Assembly: GCA_934565615.1 (NCBI GenBank)
Contig: CAKTIH010000072.1
Location: 1-11,384 of the forward strand
Direction: 5' to 3'
Origin: an uncultured Oscillospiraceae bacterium
GTDB lineage: Bacteria > Bacillota > Clostridia > Oscillospirales > Oscillospiraceae
DNA length: 11,384 nucleotides
The notes beneath the pieces are model-generated. The model had not been told where the DNA came from. It worked only from the letters and a program-made list of their open reading frames with translations, and ran no database searches. This document shows positions 1-6,319 of the stretch, piece after piece. Position 1 is the first letter of the stretch. Each line of letters begins with the position of its first letter. The position numbers were made by a program, and so were the translations under genes.

Positions 1-597
1 GTCTCATGTCTCGCGTCCACCCACGTCTTTGTTCCGCTGACTGTCACCTGCTCGGGGGCGTAGGTGTTCGTGATGTTATAGCCGTTGACCGTCGTGGTAT
101 AGTCCTGCACCGCGGCTTCGCCTATCGTGTAGGCTATTTCCTTACCAGCGTTGTACTTCGGCAGATTCTCAAAGCTCCAGCTCCAATTGCCATTGGCATC
201 GGCGCTGACCACCTTCTCATCGGCCTTTATTCCGTCGGCGTACAGTATGACCGTGATGCTTGCAGGACGGGCAGTCTCATGTCTCGCGTCCACCCACGTC
301 TTTGTTCCGCTGACTGTCACCTGCTCGGGGGCGTAGGTGTTCGTGATGTTGTAGCCATTGACCGCTTTGGTATAGCCGGGCACTTCGAGCTCGTCTATCG
401 TATAAGTTATTGCTTTCCCGGCGCTGTACTTCGGCAGATTCGCAAAGCTCCAGCTCCAATTGTTTTCGGCGCTGACTGTCCGTACCGCCTGCTCCTCGCC
501 ATCGGCAAGCAGTATGACCGTGATGCTTGCGGGACGAGCGCTCTCGTGCCCCGCGTCCACCCATGTCTTTGTTCCGCTGACTGTCAGCGTCTCCGGC
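1..597 (-). repeat. Tandem Cna_B repeat array, three near-identical units (one partial)
   Basis: Three units on the minus strand share GTKTWVDA, the ARPASITVIL strand, NWSWSF, NLPKY and NITNTYAPEQ. Spacing measured at the conserved His is 267 bp (548 to 281) and 273 bp (281 to 8), or 89 and 91 codons. The DNA of 1-77 is identical to 274-350 by eye, so the last duplications are recent or kept alike by recombination. The third unit is cut by the window edge and the array may continue. Arrays like this change copy number readily and are prone to assembly collapse. Confidence 0.9.
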
Positions 598-1645
598 GTG
601 TGGGTGTTCGTGATGTTGAAGCCGGTAGCCGCGTCAAGCGTGATCTCTGCGGTGTAGCTGTCAGGCACCGGAGCCTCCGTCACGGTGTACACGTGCTTTT
701 GCCCGTTGTTATATTCGCGCAGCTCTCTGAACACGCCGTTCCAGTTGTTGGCGGCATTGAGCGTGAGGGTGCGTCCGGTGTCATTGCCGTCGCAGAAGAG
801 CTTCACAGTTACAGCCTTGGGGCGCAGGCCGTCCCGATCATTCCCGTCACGCCACTGCTTGGTGACGTTCACAGCGACAAGCCCGTTATCAAGGCCGTTG
901 TGCGAACGCAGCAGCACATGATTTGCGTAGTGGGTGACATTCTGTTCGTCCTCCCACATCGGGTTATCGTTATATTCCCCGGTGTCTCCTTCACGGTACT
1001 TTGCATCGTCATATGTGACATGATAGTAAGCATAGCCGTCGCCGTTGGTATCGGAGTCATAGGACGTGCTGCCGATCATGCGCTCGCGGAGCGTGTATCG
1101 TGCCACTGTGCCGTCAGTGAAGAGCGGGAGGTTCTTCCAAGTATGGCTCCAGTTGTTGTCCGCGCGGAGCATCACGCGGTATCCTTCCATTCTGTCTCCG
1201 TCGCACCACAGCTCTACCTGCACCGGAACGCGCTGATCCTCCGGGGTGTCCTCCGCCCAGTCGGTCTCCACGGTGACTGTGGTGAGGAGCTTGGAAATAT
1301 TCTCTATGGTCAGACGTGCCGTGCTTAGTCCGCTGACATATTTGGCCGTGACATCATTTCCGTCTTTGTCATAGGCCGCCAATGCAGTCAGAGCACCGCC
1401 ATCATCGACTGAAAAGCGTATCTCCGACGCGCCGTCATATCCGGACGGTACAACATCCTCGGTCAGCACATAGTCGCCCGCCGTGATCTTTATGTAGATA
1501 TTTCCGAATTTATTGGTCACGAGCCTGTTGTCCGCTGCTGGTTCGGCAGTATCAAGGCTGCTTTCATCGGTGGAGTAATAGCCCGTGTTGAGGTCATGGT
1601 AAAGCTCGAGCTTGCTCCCATCGGCGCGCTTGAGCCCGAACTCAA
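1..1645 (-). CDS. C-terminal continuation of the Cna_B surface protein in a shifted frame, incomplete at the left edge
   Basis: From 1643 down to position 1 the minus strand is open without a stop, one frame away from the upstream part. Upstream of the join this frame is closed by a TAA at 1662-1664. The translation continues the broken module as VEFGLKRADGSKLEL, the expected SpaA-type core. It then gives a Cna_B-like module (about 960-1290), a second (about 600-880) and three highly similar ones (below 600). The later modules show the isopeptide hallmarks: a Lys in TKQW or GTKTW, a Glu in YTIxE or YTVTE, and an Asn in NITNT near the end. These domains form Lys-Asn isopeptide bonds that stiffen Gram-positive surface stalks. 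There is no good independent start: the first candidate in frame is a GTG near 1520, inside the module. This is therefore one broken gene with the upstream part, or a single sequencing or assembly error. The C-terminus, with any LPXTG-type signal, lies outside the window. Confidence 0.85.
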
Positions 1646-4141
1646 CTCCCCACCCAGCCCGTTATGGGTGAACGAGTCCTCCTTGTAGATCGTGAGCGTC
1701 CCGGCATGCACGTATGTGTTGCTGAACATGAGGGTCTTGTATGTCGACGACGGCACATCGGACGCGTAGGACTCCATCCTCGTCTCAACGCTGGCGCCGT
1801 CCTGCCATGCACCGCCGGTATCCGCACCGGAGCCGCTTATGATATACCGGCTGCTGCTGTGCCATTCACCGGAGGCAGGCTTAGTCTTTGGCATATAGTT
1901 CACTTCGCTGAGCTTGTACAGGTCAACGGCGTTGCCTTTCAGCACCCATTCATAAGTGTCCGTTGCCGCGTCATAGCTCGTGTAGCCGACCTTGCCCTTG
2001 CGCTTCTCCTCTGTTGCCGGGTTAAGCGTCAGCGCATAGTCGTTCTCGACCGTGCCGTTGGACAGCGGAGTGTGATCCACTTCGATCTCAAAGCTGTTCG
2101 CCGCATCGGTGACCTGCGTGATGGCCGCGCTGTCGCCGAGGAAGCTTTTCCTGACGCGCAGGTGTCCCTCCTTCGCAACGAGGACGCCGTCGACATGCCA
2201 GCCGTCGCTCTGATCATATTTCAAGACATACCAGCGCACCTTGAAATGCTCCGGTGTAAGCCTGTCGTTCGGGATCTCCACGCCCTCTATTTTGATCTTT
2301 GCACCATTGCTTTTGAGATATTCGAGCACATATTCGTCACTCGGGAGCGATTCGAGGGTCACGCCGTTATACGGCGTGACATCCATCGCGCGCAGGACCT
2401 TATCCGTATCGTATGCGTTTGATTCCTTCTCCGGCGGCGCAAGCAGCATGTGGTTAAGGCCACCGTCGGTCGAGACATTTTCCGTCCCGAATATGCCGGT
2501 ATAATATAAGGACTTTGTGAAATTCTCCTTCTTCTGGGAAGAAAAGCCGTCGGAGAGATTATCGGCGATCTCGCACTGAATACTCACGTAGAAGTTTGCC
2601 GACATGACGCGGCCGTTCGCGTCCTTCGCCTTCCACACCGCGGTGAGCGTCAGAATGCCATCCTGCCCATAGCGGGAAAAATCCTCTGCCGTCAGGAACT
2701 CATCAGCCGGGATGAGGTCGCCACTGTCGGTGCGCCAGCCCGCGAAGAAATAGATAAGCTTTCTGTTATTTGTGTCACTGGCGCTCGTGACCGCCGCTAC
2801 GGTGAGCTGCTCCGCGTCCGGGCAGTGAACCATATAGCTTTCTCCTTCGCCGAGGCTCACTGTTTCCTCCAGCTTGGCCTGCCCGGCGACGCTGCCGTCC
2901 TGCAGAACCGTCTGGTTTGCGGCTGCTATCTGGCCGAGCTGCTCCCTCGTCTCTTCAAGCGTCGCGGCGTTGTAGCGTATCGTGAAGGTGTCCTTGCTGC
3001 TGTCGGTGAGCAGCATCCTGATCGGGCAGTTGACCGCGCTGAAGGTGTACTTGACCTTTCCTTCACCCTGCTGTGCGGTTTCATTCGGCTCAATAGCAGC
3101 GCCGGTATCGGGATTCGTTATTTTCCATTTGTACCCCTCGCGCTGGCTGAGGATGATGCTGAAAGGCCCCCCGTTAAAGACATAATATGTTCCTATTCCT
3201 TCGGTTTCCGTTCCGTCCGTGTCGGACACAGAGACGGTGTAGAAGGTGTTCGCCGCAAGCACATCGGCATTGCCACGGGCTGCTTTTCCATCAAAGTATG
3301 CTGCCTTCCCTTCGATGTTATTCGGCAGGTAATACAGGTAATTGTCAACGCTGCTGCTGAGCGGTACGCGCCACTCGCCGTCGACCTGATACGGCTTCGC
3401 GTCCGCCCAGAGGTTACTGTAATCATTCTTATCGGTGTGCGGGAAGATGCGCTTCTCCGCGCTCATCTCACCGGCGCTGAAGCCGTATGCGCCGTAGACA
3501 TCCGCAAGCTTCGCGGCGGTGATGTAATACCGTGTGCTGCTCGCTTCCTTCTCCACGCTGAAGCTGTCGACTTTCGTCCATGCCTTGTTTACGGCAAGGA
3601 ACAGATCAACGCTCGCCGTGGCCTTTTCGTTCTCCTCGTCTTTCTTCTTGTCGGTATCGTTGTCGGCCTGCTTGTTCGGGTCTGCGCCACTGTTGTCGTC
3701 TGTATTCTTGTCGTCACCCTTGTCCGGGTCGTTGTTGTTCCCGTCGTTATCGTCACCCTTGTTCGGGTCGTTGTTGCCGCTGTTGTCGGCGTCCTTATCC
3801 GGGGCGCCGCTGCCGTTGTCGCCGTCGTCCTTATCCGGGGCGCCGCTGCCGTTGTCGCCGTCGTCCTTGTTTGTGTCGGCGTCGCCGTTGTTATCATTGC
3901 TATTATCTGGGGCATCGTTGTTGCCGTTGTTGTCGTCACTCTTGTTCGGATCAACTTCGCCGCCCGCGCTGCCATCCTGCCCCGGCTCGTCTTTCTGCAC
4001 CTGCTCGGTCTGCTGGCTCCCGTCTTCCGTCTGACCCATGGCGTAGACCGCGGGATTGACTATCGTGAATATGCATATCAGCGCCAGCAGGAGAGCCAAA
4101 ATGCGTAACGCCTTATTCGTTTTATGATTTCTATATAGCAT
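1517..4141 (-). CDS. N-terminal part of a large secreted Cna_B-type surface protein (frameshifted near 1645)
   Basis: The ATG at 4139-4141 follows an AAGGTG-type ribosome binding site. It opens an 874-codon frame whose last 40 or so codons are out of frame after a shift near 1645. Residues 1-34 form a signal peptide: basic start, hydrophobic core and a VYA cleavage site. Residues 62-173 are an Asp/Asn/Gly/Lys-rich linker. Residues from about 175 are an extracellular region of no family I can name. Within it, a stretch with FAGWRTDSGD and LTAVWKA resembles the InlB/Listeria-Bacteroides B-repeat. Near the end, LTIYKEDSFTHNGLGG starts a SpaA/Cna_B-type isopeptide module. From this family I infer a cell-wall-attached adhesin or pilin-like stalk. 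The sorting signal is not visible because the gene leaves the window on the left. It lies downstream of spmB on the same strand but has its own promoter. Gene confidence is high; ligand and role are unknown. Confidence 0.88.
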   Translation of the reverse strand: MLYRNHKTNKALRILALLLALICIFTIVNPAVYAMGQTEDGSQQTEQVQKDEPGQDGSAGGEVDPNKSDDNNGNNDAPDNSNDNNGDADTNKDDGDNGSGAPDKDDGDNGSGAPDKDADNSGNNDPNKGDDNDGNNNDPDKGDDKNTDDNSGADPNKQADNDTDKKKDEENEKATASVDLFLAVNKAWTKVDSFSVEKEASSTRYYITAAKLADVYGAYGFSAGEMSAEKRIFPHTDKNDYSNLWADAKPYQVDGEWRVPLSSSVDNYLYYLPNNIEGKAAYFDGKAARGNADVLAANTFYTVSVSDTDGTETEGIGTYYVFNGGPFSIILSQREGYKWKITNPDTGAAIEPNETAQQGEGKVKYTFSAVNCPIRMLLTDSSKDTFTIRYNAATLEETREQLGQIAAANQTVLQDGSVAGQAKLEETVSLGEGESYMVHCPDAEQLTVAAVTSASDTNNRKLIYFFAGWRTDSGDLIPADEFLTAEDFSRYGQDGILTLTAVWKAKDANGRVMSANFYVSIQCEIADNLSDGFSSQKKENFTKSLYYTGIFGTENVSTDGGLNHMLLAPPEKESNAYDTDKVLRAMDVTPYNGVTLESLPSDEYVLEYLKSNGAKIKIEGVEIPNDRLTPEHFKVRWYVLKYDQSDGWHVDGVLVAKEGHLRVRKSFLGDSAAITQVTDAANSFEIEVDHTPLSNGTVENDYALTLNPATEEKRKGKVGYTSYDAATDTYEWVLKGNAVDLYKLSEVNYMPKTKPASGEWHSSSRYIISGSGADTGGAWQDGASVETRMESYASDVPSSTYKTLMFSNTYVHAGTLTIYKEDSFTHNGLGGELSSGSSAPMGASSSFTMTSTRAITPPMKAALILPNQQRTTGS
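1640..1655 (-). other. Frameshift joining the two parts of the surface protein
   Basis: On the minus strand the module reads ...HNGLGG in the upstream frame, then GAG TTG AGT, which loses homology. One frame over, the sequence continues as GTT GAG TTC GGG CTC AAG (VEFGLK), the usual continuation of LGG in SpaA-type domains. Removing two bases after GGTGGGG would restore LGGVEFGLK exactly, so a 2-base insertion (or a 1-base loss) explains it. No homopolymer longer than four bases and no canonical X-XXY-YYZ slippery heptamer is present, so programmed slippage is unlikely. Confidence 0.8.
3623..3960 (-). repeat. Low-complexity Asp/Asn/Gly linker with a 36-bp tandem duplication
   Basis: This part encodes residues about 61-173 of the surface protein, almost only D, N, G, K, P and S. 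A 36-bp unit (3791-3826) is followed directly by a perfect second copy (3827-3862), each giving 12 residues (DNGSGAPDKDDG register). Short acidic repeats such as DPNKGDDNDG recur around it. The segment probably acts as a hydrophilic spacer that lifts the folded part off the membrane. The acidic repeats could bind calcium, but no complete EF-hand or dockerin loop is visible. Confidence 0.85.
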
Positions 4142-4188
4142 AGCAACACCTTATCCTATGTATGTGTCAATTTATTTGCACCATATTA

Positions 4189-4253
4189 TGAAAACGTTTC
4201 AGAAAAGCCGGTACACATGTCATTTTATCATTGGAATGTTTTCGAAAAGTTCC
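4189..4253 (-). promoter_or_regulatory. Two palindromes in the leader of the surface protein gene, possible operators
   Basis: Two palindromes lie between the promoter and the start codon. At 4233-4253 GGAA and TTCC arms flank a perfect TTTTCGAAAA core. At 4189-4201 TGAAAACGTTTCA has 5-bp arms around ACG. The second resembles a catabolite-responsive element (TGWAANCGNTNWCA) but is one base short, so a CcpA role is only a guess. Either could bind a LacI-type or other dimeric repressor. Confidence 0.3.
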
Positions 4254-4273
4254 ATTTTTCAGGATCAAAATAT

Positions 4274-4302
4274 ATTATAACAGACGGTGCTGCGAAAGTC
4301 AA
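4274..4302 (-). promoter_or_regulatory. Sigma-A-type promoter of the surface protein gene
   Basis: On the minus strand TTGACT (4302-4297) is followed after exactly 17 bases by TATAAT (4279-4274). This is one mismatch from the full consensus. Transcription should start near 4267, giving a leader of about 125 nt before the ATG at 4141. Confidence 0.75.
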
Positions 4303-4372
4303 TATATATATATTAGCATAATATTTTGTTGTGGGTTGTGAGTAAACATTTACCATATCTGTATTTTTATGG

Positions 4373-4906
4373 TCAACTTGCTCCCCATAGAATGCGGCAT
4401 ATCCACGCCGCGGCGAGGAAGCCCGCTATATCCGCGCAGAGCGCGGCGGGCACTGCCCAGCGGCTGTCTTTGACCCCGGCGGCAGCAAAGTACACGGCGA
4501 TGACATAAAAGGTCGTGTCGCTCGAAGAGCACATAACGGCGGCGGTGCGCCCGGCGAGCGAGTCCGCCCCGCAGCGGGAGATAACATCCGCCGCGGCTGA
4601 GAGCGCGGCGCTGCCCGAAACGGGGCGCAGCAGCATGAGAAGCACCGTCTCCTCCGGGATGCCGAGCGCGGACAATAGCGGGCGCAGCAGCGCGCCGATG
4701 TACTCGGGCAGTCCCGAGGCGCGCAGCAGGTATATCGCCGGGAAGAGCACGACGAGCGCGGGGAAAATATCCCGCATGATGCGCAGCCCCTTTGCCGCGC
4801 CCGCTGTCAGCGCGGAGAAAACATCCACGCCGCGGCACAGCCCCGCGATGCACGCCGCGCCTATGATGAGCGCGGGGACCAGCCCCGCAAGTGTGCTCAG
4901 TCCCAC
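4373..4906 (-). CDS. spmB: Spore maturation protein B (SpmB)
   Basis: This 177-residue membrane protein matches the usual length of SpmB (about 178 in Bacillus). It has several hydrophobic segments (about residues 7-24, 48-62, 130-142 and 155-173) and family motifs RPVSGSAAL (about 94-102) and SSSDTTFY (about 127-134), with GVKDSRWA following. SpmA and SpmB carry the nucleoside-recognition (Gate) domain; in Bacillus they are needed for spore core dehydration and heat resistance. I chose the GTG at 4904-4906, which overlaps the last codons of spmA by 10 nt, typical of translational coupling. An in-frame ATG at 4969 would add 21 residues unlike the family and a deep overlap. No strong ribosome binding site is seen, which fits coupling. 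The transported substrate, if any, is unknown. Confidence 0.9.
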   Translation of the reverse strand: MGLSTLAGLVPALIIGAACIAGLCRGVDVFSALTAGAAKGLRIMRDIFPALVVLFPAIYLLRASGLPEYIGALLRPLLSALGIPEETVLLMLLRPVSGSAALSAAADVISRCGADSLAGRTAAVMCSSSDTTFYVIAVYFAAAGVKDSRWAVPAALCADIAGFLAAAWICRILWGAS

Positions 4907-5472
4907 AGCTTTTTCATGACCGCCGCCGCGGCTATCCCGGCGGTGAGCGACACAGCGGAGCTCACCCACACGGCGGGCATGATATCAAAGGCCGCGGCGG
5001 CTCCGTAGGATGCACGTACGGCGGCGACCGTCGTCGGCACGAGCTGGAAGGACGCCGTGTTTATCACGACGAGCAGACACAGCTCATCCCGCGCGCGGGT
5101 GTCGCCAAGGCGCACCATGCCCTTGGCGGCGCGGATGCCGGCGGGCGTCGCGGCGTTGCCGAGACCGAGGAGGTTTGCGCTGACGTTCTCCGACAGGGCG
5201 GCGATGACGGCTTTGTCGCGTCCGCTCGCGGGGAACAGGCGGATGAGCACCGGGCGCAGCAGACGCGAGAGCCACGCCGCCGCACCGCTGCGCTCCATCA
5301 GCTCGGCCACGGCGCTCCACAGGCACACCGCGCCCCCTATAGAAAGGCAGAAGCTCACCGCCGCGCCCGCGCCCTCAAGCACAGCGCTCCCGGCCTGCGC
5401 CGCGCTTCCGCTGTAAGCAGCATAGAGCACAGAGAGGACATACATTGCGAGGATGATAAGCCCGATAAGCAC
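4897..5472 (-). CDS. spmA: Spore maturation protein A (SpmA)
   Basis: This 191-residue integral membrane protein is close to the usual SpmA length (about 196). It starts with a hydrophobic segment (residues 1-18). A second follows around 36-56. The strongest family signature is LLGLGNAATPAGIRA at 101-115, then VVINTASFQLVPTT at 135-148, and a C-terminal membrane segment at 163-185. The start is GTG at 5470-5472 with a good ribosome binding site (AAGGGGAG) about 7 nt upstream; the next ATG is internal. It is the first gene of the spmA-spmB pair. In endospore formers the pair acts in the mother-cell or forespore membrane during late spore maturation. The 121-bp gap to the divergent regulator must hold its promoter; no convincing sigma-E or sigma-G match was recognised. 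Confidence 0.92.
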   Translation of the reverse strand: MLIGLIILAMYVLSVLYAAYSGSAAQAGSAVLEGAGAAVSFCLSIGGAVCLWSAVAELMERSGAAAWLSRLLRPVLIRLFPASGRDKAVIAALSENVSANLLGLGNAATPAGIRAAKGMVRLGDTRARDELCLLVVINTASFQLVPTTVAAVRASYGAAAAFDIMPAVWVSSAVSLTAGIAAAAVMKKLWD

Positions 5473-5506
5473 TGCGCGCTCCCCTTTCCGATAAGTTCAT
5501 AGAATG

Positions 5507-5535
5507 TTGGCTATTTCCCATGCTCTCTGTGATAT
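5507..5535 (+). promoter_or_regulatory. Weak sigma-A-like promoter candidate of the AbrB-type gene
   Basis: TTGGCT (5507-5512) and TGATAT (5530-5535) are separated by 17 bases. The -10 match is poor, so the call is tentative. The region is AT-rich and is the only space available between the divergent start codons. Confidence 0.3.
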
Positions 5536-5551
5536 ATTTAATAGTAGATAT

Positions 5552-5565
5552 CCGCCCAACGGCGG
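5552..5565. promoter_or_regulatory. Small perfect hairpin/palindrome in the divergent spmA-abrB region
   Basis: CCGCC and GGCGG arms flank a CAAC loop 13 bp before the ribosome binding site of the AbrB-type gene. It is GC-rich inside an AT-rich region. It could be an operator for one or both divergent genes or a leader hairpin. Confidence 0.3.
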
Positions 5566-5593
5566 AACATATATACACAAGGAGTGATGAATC

Positions 5594-5842
5594 GTGAAAT
5601 CCACCGGTATGGTACGCAAGGTCGATGAGCTTGGGCGCGTTGTCCTGCCCATTGAGATAAGACGCACGATGGATATACAAGAGAAAGACCCGCTTGAGAT
5701 ATATGTTGAAGGAGAAAATATTATTCTTCGCAAGTATCACGAGGCCTGTGTGTTCTGCGGCAGCGTAAGGCACATCGTTTCTTTCGGCGGCAGGTACGTG
5801 TGTCCCGAGTGCATAGAGAAGCTGAACAGAATGATAAAATAA
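5594..5842 (+). CDS. AbrB/SpoVT-family transition-state regulator with a C-terminal Cys4 knuckle
   Basis: The 82-residue protein starts at GTG 5594 behind AAGGAG (5579-5584, spacing 9). Residues 1-47 (TGMVRKVDELGRVVLPIEIRR ends near 24, then LEIYVEGENIILRK) form the swapped-hairpin AbrB DNA-binding domain. AbrB and SpoVT relatives control transition-state and sporulation genes as dimers or tetramers. Instead of the AbrB multimerisation domain, residues 52-73 hold CVFC and CPEC, a C-x2-C-x14-C-x2-C pattern that should bind one zinc. Similar small AbrB proteins with a zinc knuckle are, to my knowledge, common in Clostridia. It is divergent from spmA, so control of the spm genes or of itself is plausible but not shown. 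I am sure of the family, not of the target genes. Confidence 0.9.
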   Translation: MKSTGMVRKVDELGRVVLPIEIRRTMDIQEKDPLEIYVEGENIILRKYHEACVFCGSVRHIVSFGGRYVCPECIEKLNRMIK

Positions 5843-5843
5843 A

Positions 5844-5864
5844 AAGCCTTTTCTGATAAGGCTT
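5844..5864 (-). terminator. Hairpin with T-run on the minus strand
   Basis: AAGCCTT (5844-5850) and AAGGCTT (5858-5864) pair perfectly around a 7-nt loop. On the minus strand the hairpin is followed by TTTTTATTTTATC, a typical intrinsic terminator tail. On the plus strand, where the AbrB-type gene ends at 5842, only GCGCAG follows, so termination there would be weaker. It would stop minus-strand transcripts coming from the methyltransferase side. Its right arm overlaps the left border of the inverted-repeat element. Confidence 0.55.
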
Positions 5865-5866
5865 GC

Positions 5867-5930
5867 GCAGTGTCCAACTGCGGTATGCTCCGCAGGGTGA
5901 CTTTCTCGACGCGGAGAAAGTCACCAAAGA
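5867..5930 (+). repeat. Left terminal inverted repeat of the hairpin element
   Basis: This 64-bp end contains a 6-bp hairpin (CTGCGG/CCGCAG, 5878-5895) and a 12-bp hairpin (GGTGACTTTCTC arm at 5896-5907, partner 5914-5925). It pairs as an inverted repeat with 6225-6288. The arms are conserved while the loop bases differ between the two ends, which suggests that the fold is kept. Confidence 0.75.
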
Positions 5931-6224
5931 CGCGCACAGGGAGAGGGTGTTTCGACTCCCCCTCTCCCTGTGAACCCTCACCCGCAACGACAAAAGTGGG
6001 CCTCGGCCCCCTTTTGATACCCCCGGGAACTGGTGCAATGTTTAGCATTGCCGACAGACCTTTCTGCAAAATAGACTTGGTACTAAAAACGGCGCTGGAT
6101 AGCCGAAGCTTTTCCATCCTTGGAAGGAATCCAAGGGAAACCATCGCAATGGTTTCTCTTGGGCGGTTCAAGGGTGGAGATTTTTAAGAGGCGGGGAAAA
6201 CGCAATCCCCGCCTCTTAAACGAT

Positions 6225-6288
6225 TCTTTGGTGACTTTCTGTTCGCACAGAAAGTCACCCCGCGGAGCGACCGGCAGTCAGTCACTGC
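6225..6288 (-). repeat. Right terminal inverted repeat of the hairpin element
   Basis: Reverse complement of this end starts GCAGTG and ends AAAGTCACCAAAGA, like the left end. It carries a 13-bp perfect hairpin at 6230-6242/6247-6259 with loop TCGC. It lies about 31 bp downstream of the methyltransferase stop codon (minus strand), so it may also help end that transcript. Confidence 0.75.
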
Positions 6289-6319
6289 AAAAACCTAACT
6301 CAAACGCTCCACGGTGTAT

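Larger units (their letters stand above)
4142..4372. other. AT-rich intergenic region between spmB and the surface protein gene
   Basis: The 231-bp stretch is clearly AT-richer than the flanking genes. It carries the promoter, the two leader palindromes and an AT-only alternating tract near 4301-4314. Downstream of spmB only a weak 6-bp hairpin (ACCATA/TATGGT arms, about 4352-4373) is present without a clear T-run. Read-through from spmAB into the surface protein gene therefore cannot be excluded. No small ORF with a ribosome binding site was found here. Confidence 0.5.
5860..6295. mobile_element. MITE-like non-coding element with imperfect terminal inverted repeats and internal hairpins
   Basis: The 5867-5930 segment is an inverted copy of 6225-6288: by hand, 50 of 64 positions match, and weaker similarity extends outward to about 5860 and 6295. 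A TAA flanks each extended end (5857-5859 and 6296-6298), a possible target duplication, but this is short and could be chance. Internal hairpins with perfect or near-perfect stems are at 5935-5972 (13 bp), 5992-6015, 6035-6051, 6113-6178 (nested) and 6183-6220 (15 bp). Each end also folds on itself (5896-5925, 12 bp; 6230-6259, 13 bp). The open frames inside have no credible start or protein-like composition and mirror each other across the palindromes. No transposase is present. I infer a non-autonomous mobile repeat or a repeated structured RNA element; a multi-copy check in the genome would decide. Confidence 0.6.

Noticed and set aside
6..1328. Plus-strand open frame of 440 codons with internal repeats
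   Set aside because: It is antisense to the Cna_B repeats; the minus strand gives clear domain motifs, and the plus repeats only mirror them.
2825..4108. Plus-strand open frame of 427 codons, hydrophobic at its end
   Set aside because: It lies opposite the surface protein; the valine-rich tail is the complement of the Asp/Asn linker, and there is no ribosome binding site.
4142..4170. TTGACA on the minus strand at 4165-4170 as a second promoter
   Set aside because: No -10-like hexamer lies 16-18 bases downstream, and the start codon would be too close.
4907..4969. Longer start of spmB at the ATG at 4969
   Set aside because: It overlaps spmA deeply, adds polar non-family residues, and makes the protein longer than SpmB usually is.
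5737..6187. Overlapping short frames on both strands inside the inverted-repeat element
   Set aside because: Both contain the same ETIAMVSLG peptide because the DNA is palindromic there; there is no ribosome binding site or domain.
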